From NCBI RefSeq assembly GCF_009363795.1, contig NZ_CP045420.1:1779001-1843000 (forward strand): DNA of 64,000 bases, given 5' to 3'. The notes beneath the pieces are model-generated. The model was given only the letters and a program-made list of their open reading frames with translations, was not told the DNA's origin and made no database searches. A program made the translations under genes and the position numbers. Below, one piece after another: positions 24,673-32,038 of this stretch (position 1 is the stretch's first letter; the number at the start of each line of letters is the position of its first letter). Source of the DNA: Palleronia sp. THAF1 (GTDB lineage: Bacteria > Pseudomonadota > Alphaproteobacteria > Rhodobacterales > Rhodobacteraceae).

Positions 24673-24694
24673 ACGGCCGCCTGACGGCGGCCGT
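24673..24694 (-). terminator. GC-rich stem-loop downstream of the KfrA-like gene
   Basis: ACGGCCGCC and GGCGGCCGT form a perfect 9-bp stem with a 4-base loop, about 40 bases after the gene's stop. On the minus strand it is followed by TTTCCCG. A probable terminator, though the T-run is short. Confidence 0.5.
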
Positions 24695-24736
24695 GTTCTG
24701 AACGCGTTCTTGCGTGTCGTGGGGTGACCGGCTGGA

Positions 24737-25411
24737 TCAGGATGGCCGCGCTTCCTGAACGGACGTGGCAACAACCTCAGCCAGAAGCGCTCGGATCACG
24801 TCCTGGTTCGCAGGATCTCGCACCTCGGTCAGTAGACGGTCCACGGCACCGGTCTCGCGTTCCCGCTGTTCAATCTCCTTGAGTGCGGCGTCCCGCTCCT
24901 CGATGAGTTCATCTACGCGTGCAAGGGCCTCGTCCCGCTCCTGCTCAATTGCGGATAGTTGCGCTGAACGCTCTTGCAAGTCCGCCTCGAGCTGCGCGAT
25001 CCGCCAGTTGGCGTTCCGCTTGTCCGCGCGCAGGACCTCGCATTCCGCGTCCGCTGCATTTTTGCAGGCCGCGTTCTGCCGGGCAACCAGGAGCATAAGC
25101 TCGCGGCCGGCGGCGGCCATGGCGTCGTCGACGGCCAGTGAGACGTGGTCCGGGAGAGATGTCAGAAGAGACCGACGCTCTTCCTCAGAGATTTCCGCGA
25201 TAGTTGCTTCGACCAGCTCCTGAAGTGGTTCCGGCCGGATCTGTTTGCTTACGCCATGGTGCTGGCAGAGTTGGGCCTTCACCATGGCAGCGTCGATGTC
25301 GGCGGGAGTGGCGCCGCCCTCGATGAATTCGAGGACGATGTTGCGCACGAGGTCCGGCGAGTAGCTCTTCGAGCGCCCACCGAGGTTCGTCTTTGCGGCT
25401 TGTTTTGTCAT
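24737..25411 (-). CDS. KfrA-like DNA-binding coiled-coil protein
   Basis: A 224-residue protein with an N-terminal KfrA_N-type DNA-binding segment (SYSPDLVRNIVLEFIEGGAT, PADIDAAMVKAQL) followed from about residue 85 by a long Arg/Glu-rich coiled coil (RIAQLEADLQERSAQL, EERDAALKEIEQRERE). KfrA proteins are plasmid- or island-borne, bind palindromes in their own promoter and form filaments that aid segregation. Two palindromic CAAACC/GGTTTG boxes lie 24-49 bases upstream of the start, which fits autoregulation. Its presence supports a plasmid or conjugative origin of part of this island. No role beyond DNA binding can be assigned. Confidence 0.65.
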   Translation of the reverse strand: MTKQAAKTNLGGRSKSYSPDLVRNIVLEFIEGGATPADIDAAMVKAQLCQHHGVSKQIRPEPLQELVEATIAEISEEERRSLLTSLPDHVSLAVDDAMAAAGRELMLLVARQNAACKNAADAECEVLRADKRNANWRIAQLEADLQERSAQLSAIEQERDEALARVDELIEERDAALKEIEQRERETGAVDRLLTEVRDPANQDVIRALLAEVVATSVQEARPS

Positions 25412-25434
25412 TCGATGTTTGTCTTTCGGTTTCT

Positions 25435-25460
25435 CAAACCAGGTTTGTCAAACCCGGTTC
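25435..25460. promoter_or_regulatory. Tandem palindromic boxes upstream of the KfrA-like gene
   Basis: CAAACC-A-GGTTTG at 25435-25447 is followed at once by CAAACCCGGTTC at 25449-25460, a second, imperfect copy. Position just upstream of the gene suggests an autoregulatory operator. Confidence 0.5.
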
Positions 25461-25775
25461 TGTTGCGTTCGTGAGAAGAAGATTGGTCCGTTTGCCGATT
25501 GGCGAAATTTTCGCCCGATCGCTGGTCGGGCCCGTCAGTGGGGGCGATAGACTGGAGGCATCAATCCTGCGCGGTCTTCGCCACCGGTCGCAGATGCCAA
25601 CCAGTTGGTTCTTGGTCATTTACACTCACTGGCCTATGCTGTCTGGCTGACACCCGGAGGCGACTTTGCCATCCGAACCGACAGCAACGGGGCACCGCGC
25701 TCGGTTACTCGAAGCTGATCGAGAAGGCGTTTGAAGCATCGAAAAAGCTTCTCCTTACCGCCGGAGCAAAGACAG
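25461..25775. other. Intergenic DNA between KfrA-like and kptA genes
   Basis: 315 bases probably holding the divergent promoters. A 7-1-7 palindrome GGCGAAA-T-TTTCGCC lies at 25502-25516. A plus-strand frame ending LIEKAFEASKKLLLTAGAKT overlaps the kptA start but has no recognisable start or family. Confidence 0.35.
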
Positions 25776-26315
25776 ATGAGCCGACCCAGTAAATTCCTCG
25801 CCAAGGTCCTGCGACACGAGCCGGACCTGATCGACATTCAGCTCGACCGACATGGATGGGTTCAGGTCGATGAGCTCCTGCGCAAACTCAAGAAAGTAGG
25901 TCACGGCCTGAGCAAGGATGAGCTCCGCCACATTGTGGAAACAAACGACAAGAAAAGGTTCTCGATCAGCGAGGACGGCAGGCGCATACGGGCTGCTCAG
26001 GGACATTCCATTGAAGTCGATCTTGGGCTGCCTGCCACACGGCCACCCGAAACGCTCTATCATGGGACGGCGTCTCAGAATCTCGACAAGATCTTCGAGG
26101 GTGGCCTGGACCCTGGCCGTCGGCGCCAAGTGCATCTTTCCCCTGATCCAGAGACCGCGACCCGCGTCGGACGCCGACATGGCAAACCCATTGTTCTTCG
26201 CGTCGACGCACGAAGAATGCACGCGGATGGGTGGACATTCTTTTGTTCTGACAACGGGGTGTGGCTAACCGACGCCGTTCCAGCAGAATACCTGGGTTTT
26301 GGCGTGACGCAGTGA
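25776..26315 (+). CDS. kptA: RNA 2'-phosphotransferase, Tpt1/KptA family
   Basis: Transfers an RNA 2'-phosphate to NAD+ giving ADP-ribose 1'',2''-cyclic phosphate; in fungi this completes tRNA splicing, and in bacteria the role is uncertain. The 179-residue protein has SKFLAKVLRHEPDLIDIQLD, GWVQVDELLRKL, RFSISEDGRRIRAAQGHS, PETLYHGTA, QVHLSPDPETA and the final LTDAVPAEYLGF. It therefore keeps the catalytic Arg-His-Arg-Arg set (in RHEP, the IRAAQGHS loop, and near GRRHGKP). The start at 25776 has CCGGAG upstream. It is transcribed away from the kfrA-like gene, inside the island. No RNA-ligase or nuclease partner is visible. Confidence 0.88.
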   Translation: MSRPSKFLAKVLRHEPDLIDIQLDRHGWVQVDELLRKLKKVGHGLSKDELRHIVETNDKKRFSISEDGRRIRAAQGHSIEVDLGLPATRPPETLYHGTASQNLDKIFEGGLDPGRRRQVHLSPDPETATRVGRRHGKPIVLRVDARRMHADGWTFFCSDNGVWLTDAVPAEYLGFGVTQ

Positions 26316-26386
26316 CACCAGTTGGCATCCGCCCTCTAAAAGCCAAAAATTCCGTTCGCGAAATGCGCGGAGCGCATCCGGAGATT

Positions 26387-26641
26387 TCATGGCCGCCGCG
26401 AGTTGGCTTCATCTCGACTTAGTTGATCGTCGGCAGGAAGCTGACCGCGATATTTCTGCATTCCGTCGAGGGCTTCTTCCAAACTCTTTTTGCGCCGCAC
26501 GATGGCGATCAACCTATCAACTGCCTCAGGGTCATGTGGCCGATCACGTACACTCGTCCTGACTACGAACGCTACGAAGGCGAGACCCAGAACAGCCGAC
26601 GTGATATAAACAGAAACAAAAATGATTTCGAATGACGTCAT
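26387..26641 (-). CDS. Small single-pass membrane protein
   Basis: An 84-residue frame starting MTSFEIIFVSVYITSAVLGL with one membrane helix (residues about 5-27), then a charged tail with AVDRLIAIVRRKKSLEEALD. I do not recognise a family. Its ATG lies two bases from the end of IS903-type copy 3, so its ribosome-binding site and promoter have been replaced by IS sequence and expression is doubtful. The composition is coding-like and the membrane helix is clear. Confidence 0.5.
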   Translation of the reverse strand: MTSFEIIFVSVYITSAVLGLAFVAFVVRTSVRDRPHDPEAVDRLIAIVRRKKSLEEALDGMQKYRGQLPADDQLSRDEANSRRP

Positions 26642-26643
26642 GA

Positions 26644-27693
26644 GGCTCTGTTGCACAAATCCGGTGAGGGATTCATCTTGTGAATCCAGCGTGGTAGCCC
26701 GAGGGCATGAGCAGACCCACACCCCCCGCCTACAAGACCAAGAACTGGCCTTCCTATAACGCAGCGCTCAAGCGCCGCGGCTCGCTGACGATCTGGTTCG
26801 ATCCAGCCATGATCTGGGAGGCTGCGCCGACCGGCAAACGCGGTCGACAGCCTGACTATAGCGATGCCGCGATCCAGACCTGCCTGACCATGAAGGTGCT
26901 GTTCGGCATGGCGCTGCGGCAAACGACAGGGTTCGTCGAAAGCCTCCTGCGGCTGATCGACCTTAACTGGGCGGTGCCCAACTTCAGCACGCTGTCGCGG
27001 CGCCAGAGGTCCCTGAAGGTCAACATACCCTATCGTGGCTCACAAGGGCCGCTGCACCTCTTGATCGACAGCACCGGGATCAAGGTCGAGGGCGAAGGGG
27101 AGTGGAATGCACGCAAGCACGGTGGCACGAAGCGTCGGGTCTGGCGCAAGATCCACATCGGTATTGACGAGCAAACACTGGAAATCCGCGCCGCCGAGTT
27201 CACCACAAGCGTTGTGGGCGATGCGCCCATGCTGCCCGAGCTACTCGACCAGATACCGCCTGATCAGGAGATCGCCAGCGTCACCGCTGACGGAGCCTTC
27301 GACACCCGCAAGTGCCACGATGCCATCGCTGCTCGTGGCGCTGCTGCGATCATTCCGCCTCGGAGGAATGGCAAGCCCTGGAAGCCCGACAGCCCCGGGG
27401 CGGCCGCCCGCAACGAAGCCCTACGCGCATCGAAACGCTTCGGCCGAACCATCTGGCGACGATGGAGCGGCTACCACCGCCGAAGCCGCGTCGAGACAAA
27501 GATGCACTGTGTCAAACTGCTGGGTCAGCGCCTCATGGCGCGCGACTTCGACCGGCAGGTTGCGGAGTTCCAAGTCCGTGTGGCCGTCCTGAACGGCTTC
27601 ACCGCGCTCGGCATTCCTGTCACTGAAGCCGTAGAATGAGCCCGTCCGGGGAAAGGGGAAGGCCGCTCAGCAGTGGATTTGTGCAACAGAGCC
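26644..27693 (+). mobile_element. IS5-family (IS903-group) element, copy 3, intact
   Basis: 1050 bases with the same perfect terminal repeats as copy 2 and the opposite orientation. The flanks (ACGTCATGA left, CTTTTTCGG right) do not match, so the 9-bp duplication expected for simple transposition is absent. The junction probably arose by recombination between copies, with loss or inversion of the intervening DNA. Confidence 0.9.
26707..27639 (+). CDS. IS903-group transposase (copy 3)
   Basis: A full-length 310-residue DDE transposase identical in protein sequence to copy 2. The catalytic motifs DSTGIKVEGEGEW, TADGAFDTRK and SRVETKMH are all present. Because the copies are identical and inverted they can recombine and invert the 5.8 kb between them. 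The copy is intact and potentially active, and lies between the small membrane-protein gene and the second integrase fragment. Confidence 0.93.
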   Translation: MSRPTPPAYKTKNWPSYNAALKRRGSLTIWFDPAMIWEAAPTGKRGRQPDYSDAAIQTCLTMKVLFGMALRQTTGFVESLLRLIDLNWAVPNFSTLSRRQRSLKVNIPYRGSQGPLHLLIDSTGIKVEGEGEWNARKHGGTKRRVWRKIHIGIDEQTLEIRAAEFTTSVVGDAPMLPELLDQIPPDQEIASVTADGAFDTRKCHDAIAARGAAAIIPPRRNGKPWKPDSPGAAARNEALRASKRFGRTIWRRWSGYHRRSRVETKMHCVKLLGQRLMARDFDRQVAEFQVRVAVLNGFTALGIPVTEAVE

Positions 27694-28222
27694 CTTTTTC
27701 GGCGTCCAGCATGACCCGGAGCGCTCGGAATGCCAGTCGCTGCCAATCCGGATCGGTCTCGTCGAGCGGGACGCCAAGGCGCTCGGCGACCTGGCGGAGC
27801 GGGGCGCGTGCCGCCTCGCGGTCCCGCATGGTGATCGCTTGCCGAAGCGTCTCGACGGCCGCATTCGCGCAGGCAAGTTCGTAGGCCGCGACTTCGGGCG
27901 TCCGTACGGGCGCGTTCTCGCGTACAACATCGGCCGCTTCGATCAGGAAGCGGCAGAGCTCCACGAGAAGCCTGTCCATGATGTCGGGCGCGATCGCCAT
28001 CGTTCTCTCCGTCACTCCGGCGAAGGCGATGTCGCTCAGAAGCGTAAGCTTCTGAGCGAGCACCTTCGCGTCGGGGAGGACGTGGGAGCGGAGGGAAAAC
28101 AGAAGTGCGCTTTTTGCGCTTGGGGTACAGCGCCTCAGAACCCGGCGCGGCCAGCGCCGTCGCCAGTGGTAGCCCGAAGGACGGTATTCGAGGTGCGACT
28201 GTGTCGAGACCCGTCCGGGCAT
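27694..28222 (-). pseudogene. Second integrase, N-terminal fragment
   Basis: From ATG 28222 the frame reads MPGRVSTQSHLEYRPSGYHW then RRRWPRRV, the DUF6538-like N-terminus seen in this integrase group. It continues through LRSHVLPDAKVLAQKLTLLS and EVAAYELACANAAVETLRQA, and is cut at LDAEK by IS903-type copy 3. No catalytic domain remains. The start lies about 120 bases from tRNA-Asn, the classic place for an island integrase. It differs in sequence from the 21630 integrase, so at least two integration events used this tRNA. Confidence 0.72.
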
Positions 28223-28338
28223 GTCTTCGACTCCTGTGCCAGCGTTTGTGCCAAGCGCGGTCACAGGAATCGTGCCATGCCGGGTAGTCTGCGACCCTTA
28301 TCGCAAATTACCCAATGATCTCAGTGATTTGAGGAAGA

Positions 28339-28356
28339 TTGGCTCCGGCGGTAGGG
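28339..28356. repeat. att site within tRNA-Asn 3' end
   Basis: TTGGCTCCGGCGGTAGGG covers the last part of the T-arm, the acceptor strand and CCA of tRNA-Asn, and is repeated exactly at 21766-21783. Confidence 0.7.
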
Positions 28357-28414
28357 ATCGAACCTACGACCAATTGATTAACAGTCAACTGCTCTACCGC
28401 TGAGCTACGCCGGA
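28340..28414 (-). tRNA. tRNA-Asn (GTT)
   Basis: A 75-base tRNA on the minus strand with acceptor stem TCCGGCG/CGCCGGA, D-arm GCTCAGCGGTAGAGC, anticodon loop CTGTTAA giving GTT, T-arm GTAGG-TTCGATC-CCTAC and an encoded CCA. Its 3' end is the island attachment site and remains intact. Confidence 0.95.
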
Positions 28415-28472
28415 CCACGAGGGGGCGTATAGCAAGGGGGTTTGGGGGCTTCAAGGGTGGGAATGGGAAATC

Positions 28473-29348
28473 TCACCTGCGGTGGAAAATGGCTGTCGGG
28501 GAGACGGCTCCATCCACAAAAATTTCTTCGCGATCAACAAGATCGACAAGATGGGCAAGGACGTTTCGCGTGGCGGCCGGCCACATGCGAGGGTCCACAT
28601 CGGTGTACACGCGTTCCGTTAGCGTTGCCGGACTGGCGGGACCGCTCTGCAGTGCGGCGAGGATCTGGTCCTCTCGTGCGTCGCGATGGGCGAGAAGCCA
28701 GTCGATGCGCACCCTTGGATCGGCCACGGGATCACCGTGACCTGAGTAAAGGACACGTGGTGCCCGGTCTCGCAGCGCACGGCAAGAGGCGCGGAAGTCG
28801 GTCAGGTCGCCGTCCGGGGGCGACACGAAGGTCGAGGCCCAGCCCATGACCAGGTCGCCAGAGAATGCGGCGCCGCGCCACAAAAAGCTTAAGTGGTTTC
28901 CGAAATGACCTGGCGTCCACAGGGCGGTTATGGGGCCGACCTCTGTCTCGACCACCGCGCCATCGGCAAGGGTTCGGTCGGGGGCAAACCCATGGTCGAC
29001 ACCTTCTCCGCCGCCGAGATCATTCAACGATGCCATCCGGTCAGACCGTCCGGCGGTTGCGTCACCGAAGGCCAGCACCGGAGCGCCGGTCCGGTCCGAT
29101 AGCCAGCGCGCCAGCGGCGAATGATCCAGATGCGCGTGCGTCACGAGGATTTGCGCCACACGCCCCTGCCCCACATCGTCCAATATGGCTTGCCCATGCG
29201 GCTCGCTGAGTGGCCCTGGATCGATGACGGTAACGTCCGACTCACCCAGAAGATAGGTGTTCGTGCCACGCTCGGTCATCGGCGACGGGTTCGGCGCGAT
29301 CAATCGGCGCAAGTCGGGCTCTGGCGTGTTGAAGGGCGTGTCTGTCAT
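28473..29348 (-). CDS. MBL-fold metallo-hydrolase (LACTB2-like)
   Basis: A cytoplasmic hydrolase of 291 residues with the metal-binding motif THAHLDHS near residue 75, later ligands in TPGHFGNH and FSGDLVMG, and YSGHGDP. A C-terminal winged-helix-like part (residues about 220-290) is shared with LACTB2-type proteins. The early motif GTNTYLLGESDVTVIDPGP is typical of this branch. The start at 29348 has AAGGAA upstream. It is divergent from the sensor kinase by 38 bases, so the two share a promoter region. The substrate is unknown; ester, thioester or RNA hydrolysis are all known in the superfamily. Confidence 0.82.
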   Translation of the reverse strand: MTDTPFNTPEPDLRRLIAPNPSPMTERGTNTYLLGESDVTVIDPGPLSEPHGQAILDDVGQGRVAQILVTHAHLDHSPLARWLSDRTGAPVLAFGDATAGRSDRMASLNDLGGGEGVDHGFAPDRTLADGAVVETEVGPITALWTPGHFGNHLSFLWRGAAFSGDLVMGWASTFVSPPDGDLTDFRASCRALRDRAPRVLYSGHGDPVADPRVRIDWLLAHRDAREDQILAALQSGPASPATLTERVYTDVDPRMWPAATRNVLAHLVDLVDREEIFVDGAVSPTAIFHRR

Positions 29349-29386
29349 GGCTTCCTTGGGCGCACTTGGGGGCCTAGGGTGCCACC

Positions 29387-30703
29387 ATGACATTCGAGCC
29401 GATGAAACGCTATGTGCCACGGTCCCTGTACGGCCGCGCAGCGCTGATCCTGCTGTTGCCGGTGGTGACGCTGCAACTGGTGGTCGGAGTGGTTTTCGTT
29501 CAGCGGCTGTTCGAAGATGTTACCCGCCAGATGACAGGTAATGTCGCCTACGAGTTGCGGTACGTTCTGGATCAGGTGGCAGGCGAAGCCGATGCCGACA
29601 GTGCGCGCGCGACGTTGGAAGCCCTCTCCGACACCTTCGCCCTGACGGCGCGCCTGCCCGACCCCGCCCCCATCACGCAGGACAGTCGGCTGATCTACGA
29701 CTTGTCTGGCCGGCTGGTTCTGCCGACCCTGCGGGAAGAGATCGAGGGGATCGACGGCATCGATCTGGCCAGCGACGACAACCGCGTCGCGCTGACGGTT
29801 GCGACACGGCACGGTCCGTTGCGCCTTGGGTTCGCGCGCAATCGGGTGTCGGCGTCGAACCCGCATCAGTTGCTGGTCATCATGGTCTTTACCGCACTTC
29901 TGATGACCTTGGTGTCCTACCTGTTCCTCAAGAACCAGCTGCGCCCGATCAAACGGCTGGCGCAGGCGGCGACGGCCTTCGGGCGCGGTCGGTCGGAGCC
30001 TTATTCGCCGGGCGGTGCAAGCGAAGTGCGGATGGCGGGATCAGCATTTCTGGACATGCGCGCGCGGATCGAGCGGCAGATCGAACAGCGCACGATGATG
30101 CTGTCGGGAATCAGCCACGACCTGCGCACGCCGCTGACGCGCATGAACCTGGGGTTGGAGATGATCGACGACCCCGAAGCCCGTGCGTTGCAGGGTGACG
30201 TGGCCGAGATGCGGCGCATGGTGGATGCGTTTCTGGACTTCGCGCGGGAAGGCTCTGTCGGGCTACCGCAAGACACCGATGCCGCAACGCTGCTACGCAC
30301 TGTCGTCGAAAATGCGCGACGCTCGGGGGGAGAGGTCGAAGCCGGCGTTTGCCCCGACACCGCCATAGCCATCATCCAGCCGGTCGCCGTGACCCGCGCG
30401 CTGGAGAACCTGGTCATGAATGCCCTGCGCTACGGCACGCGGGCCAGGGTGTCGCTGCACACCTTCGACCGTGCACTGGTGTTCAGCGTCGAAGATGACG
30501 GGCCGGGCATCCCAGAGGCCGAGCGTGACCAAGCCATGCGCGCCTTTTCTCGACTGGACGATGCGCGCAACCAGGATCACGGCGGCGGCGTCGGTTTGGG
30601 GCTGGCCATCGCGCAGGATGTGGCACGCCAGCATGGCGGAGTGCTGCGGCTGGATACGTCCGAAATGGGCGGCCTGCGCGCCGATCTGGTGCTGGGACGT
30701 TAG
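29387..30703 (+). CDS. EnvZ-type sensor histidine kinase
   Basis: A membrane-bound kinase of 438 residues. The first membrane helix is at about 18-40 and the second at about 163-185, enclosing a periplasmic sensor of about 120 residues. A HAMP segment (QLRPIKRLAQAATAFGRG) follows, then the dimerisation domain with the phospho-accepting His in GISHDLRTPLTRM near 245, the N box NLVMNALRYGT, and the G boxes VEDDGPGIP and GGGVGLGLAIAQDV. It resembles EnvZ-like osmosensors, but no response regulator is next to it, so its partner must be elsewhere. A hairpin follows its stop. Confidence 0.87.
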   Translation: MTFEPMKRYVPRSLYGRAALILLLPVVTLQLVVGVVFVQRLFEDVTRQMTGNVAYELRYVLDQVAGEADADSARATLEALSDTFALTARLPDPAPITQDSRLIYDLSGRLVLPTLREEIEGIDGIDLASDDNRVALTVATRHGPLRLGFARNRVSASNPHQLLVIMVFTALLMTLVSYLFLKNQLRPIKRLAQAATAFGRGRSEPYSPGGASEVRMAGSAFLDMRARIERQIEQRTMMLSGISHDLRTPLTRMNLGLEMIDDPEARALQGDVAEMRRMVDAFLDFAREGSVGLPQDTDAATLLRTVVENARRSGGEVEAGVCPDTAIAIIQPVAVTRALENLVMNALRYGTRARVSLHTFDRALVFSVEDDGPGIPEAERDQAMRAFSRLDDARNQDHGGGVGLGLAIAQDVARQHGGVLRLDTSEMGGLRADLVLGR

Positions 30704-30710
30704 GGTATGT

Positions 30711-30769
30711 CGAGGGGGCGCTGCCCCCGCCTTCGGCTCCCCCGAGGTATTTTCTGGAACGATGAAGAA
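30711..30769 (+). terminator. Hairpin plus Rhodobacterales-type intergenic repeat
   Basis: GGGGGC-GCT-GCCCCC (30714-30728) is followed by CCCCCGAGGTATTTT and then GAACGATGAAG. The same arrangement occurs after the creatinase gene at 41784-41828. It is likely the terminator of the sensor-kinase gene and a member of a dispersed repeat family. Confidence 0.6.
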
Positions 30770-30875
30770 CGCTCGGCCTGCTCTTTCCTCGCGCAATGCC
30801 CCGGCAGACGGCGACATGGAGCGGGCGTTAGGAACATGTGCCGTCGTTCATCGCCAAGGTTTCGGCAGAAGCGCG

Positions 30876-31577
30876 CTAGCCCCGAAACCCCTGCGCCACC
30901 ACGAACTTCTCGGACGAGTCGGACCGCGACGCGCTCGGTTTCACGTTCGCCACCTTCTCGAACCGGCGTTTTAACTCGGATTGCAAACTGTCTTCCGCGC
31001 CGCCCTGTAGCACCTTGGCGACGAAGGTGCCGCCCGGTGTCAGCACGTCGAAGGCCAGGTAGGCCGCCGCTTCGCACAGGGCGACGATGCGCAGGTGGTC
31101 GGTCTGCTTGTGGCCCGATGACGAGGCCGCCATATCCGACATGACGACGTCCGCCGACCCACCCAGCCAGTCCTTCACCTGATCGTCCGCGCCGTCTTCC
31201 ATGAAGTCGAGCTGGTGAATCTCTGCCCCCGGTATCGGCTCGACCTCTTGCAAATCAAGGCCGACGATACGGCCCACGGGCTTGCCGCCCGTTTGTCCCA
31301 GCGCGTTGATGCGCGGCACGGCGACTTGCAGCCAACCACCGGGTGCGCAGCCCAGATCGACGACCCGCGCACCGGGGACAAGGAAGTGATACTTGTCATC
31401 CAATTCCATGATCTTGAACGCCGCACGACCGCGAAAGCCCTCGGCCTTGGCGCGCTGGACGTAGGGATCGTTCAACTGCCGTTGCAGCCAGCGCGTTGAG
31501 GACAGCGTGCGCCCGCGCGCCGTCTTCACCCGCACCGTCAGATCGCGCAGTCCGCGCCCGCTGGACTTCTTGACCAT
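30876..31577 (-). CDS. rlmE: 23S rRNA (uridine-2552-2'-O)-methyltransferase
   Basis: SAM-dependent 2'-O-methylation of U2552 in the ribosomal A-loop, a late step in large-subunit assembly. The 233-residue protein has a basic N-terminus, [18 protein letters not shown] (catalytic Lys) and the SAM site [15 protein letters not shown] near residue 68. [13 protein letters not shown] (Asp), [15 protein letters not shown] (Lys) and [11 protein letters not shown] (Glu) complete the K-D-K-E tetrad. The length is slightly above E. coli RlmE. The phosphatase ppx/gppA lies on the same strand beyond a small inserted gene. Confidence 0.93.
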   Translation of the reverse strand: MVKKSSGRGLRDLTVRVKTARGRTLSSTRWLQRQLNDPYVQRAKAEGFRGRAAFKIMELDDKYHFLVPGARVVDLGCAPGGWLQVAVPRINALGQTGGKPVGRIVGLDLQEVEPIPGAEIHQLDFMEDGADDQVKDWLGGSADVVMSDMAASSSGHKQTDHLRIVALCEAAAYLAFDVLTPGGTFVAKVLQGGAEDSLQSELKRRFEKVANVKPSASRSDSSEKFVVAQGFRG

Positions 31578-31690
31578 CCCGGCCCCCTATTCGCTGTCCT
31601 GCTCACATAGGCGTTCCGGGCAGTCGGGAAAAGCGGACTCCTTGAGCGCAGGACGTGGTATGCTGCTTCACCGCACAGAAAGGACTCGCC

Positions 31691-32038
31691 ATGGCCTACA
31701 CCGACCTGTTCATCGCACCGATCTCGGCTGCGAAGAAAGACGACTACACTGCCTTCTGTATGGAGACGCAGAAGATGATCCTTGGGTACGGGGCGCTCGC
31801 CTGCTCGGACTTTTGGCCCGACGATGTGCCCGACGGAAAGCTCACATCACTGCCACTGGCCGTAATGCTTGAAGACGGAGAGGCCGTGACCGTGGGACTT
31901 GTCGTCTGGCCCGACAAGGCGACACGCGATGCCGGCTGGGAAAAGATGATGTCGGATGCATCTAATATGGAGATGCCGTTTGATGGCAAGCGCCTGATCT
32001 TCGGAGGCTTCACCACGATAGCAGAGACCCGCGCTTAG
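31691..32038 (+). CDS. DUF1428 domain protein
   Basis: A 115-residue dimeric alpha/beta-barrel-type protein. The family pattern is visible: MAYTDLFIAPISAAKKDDY, LACSDFWPDDVPDGKLTS, VVWPDKATRDAGWEKMM and MPFDGKRLIFGGF. No enzymatic role is established for the family. It is transcribed opposite to both neighbours, between rlmE and ppx/gppA, and overlaps the end of ppx/gppA by four bases. It may have entered between two genes that are often adjacent. AGAAAGGA precedes the start. Confidence 0.85.
   Translation: MAYTDLFIAPISAAKKDDYTAFCMETQKMILGYGALACSDFWPDDVPDGKLTSLPLAVMLEDGEAVTVGLVVWPDKATRDAGWEKMMSDASNMEMPFDGKRLIFGGFTTIAETRA

Noticed and set aside
16959-27693. Composite transposon formed by the IS903-type copies.
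   Set aside because: Only copy 2 has its own target duplication, and it is internal to the integrase gene. No 9-bp duplication flanks any pair of copies, so joint transposition is not supported.
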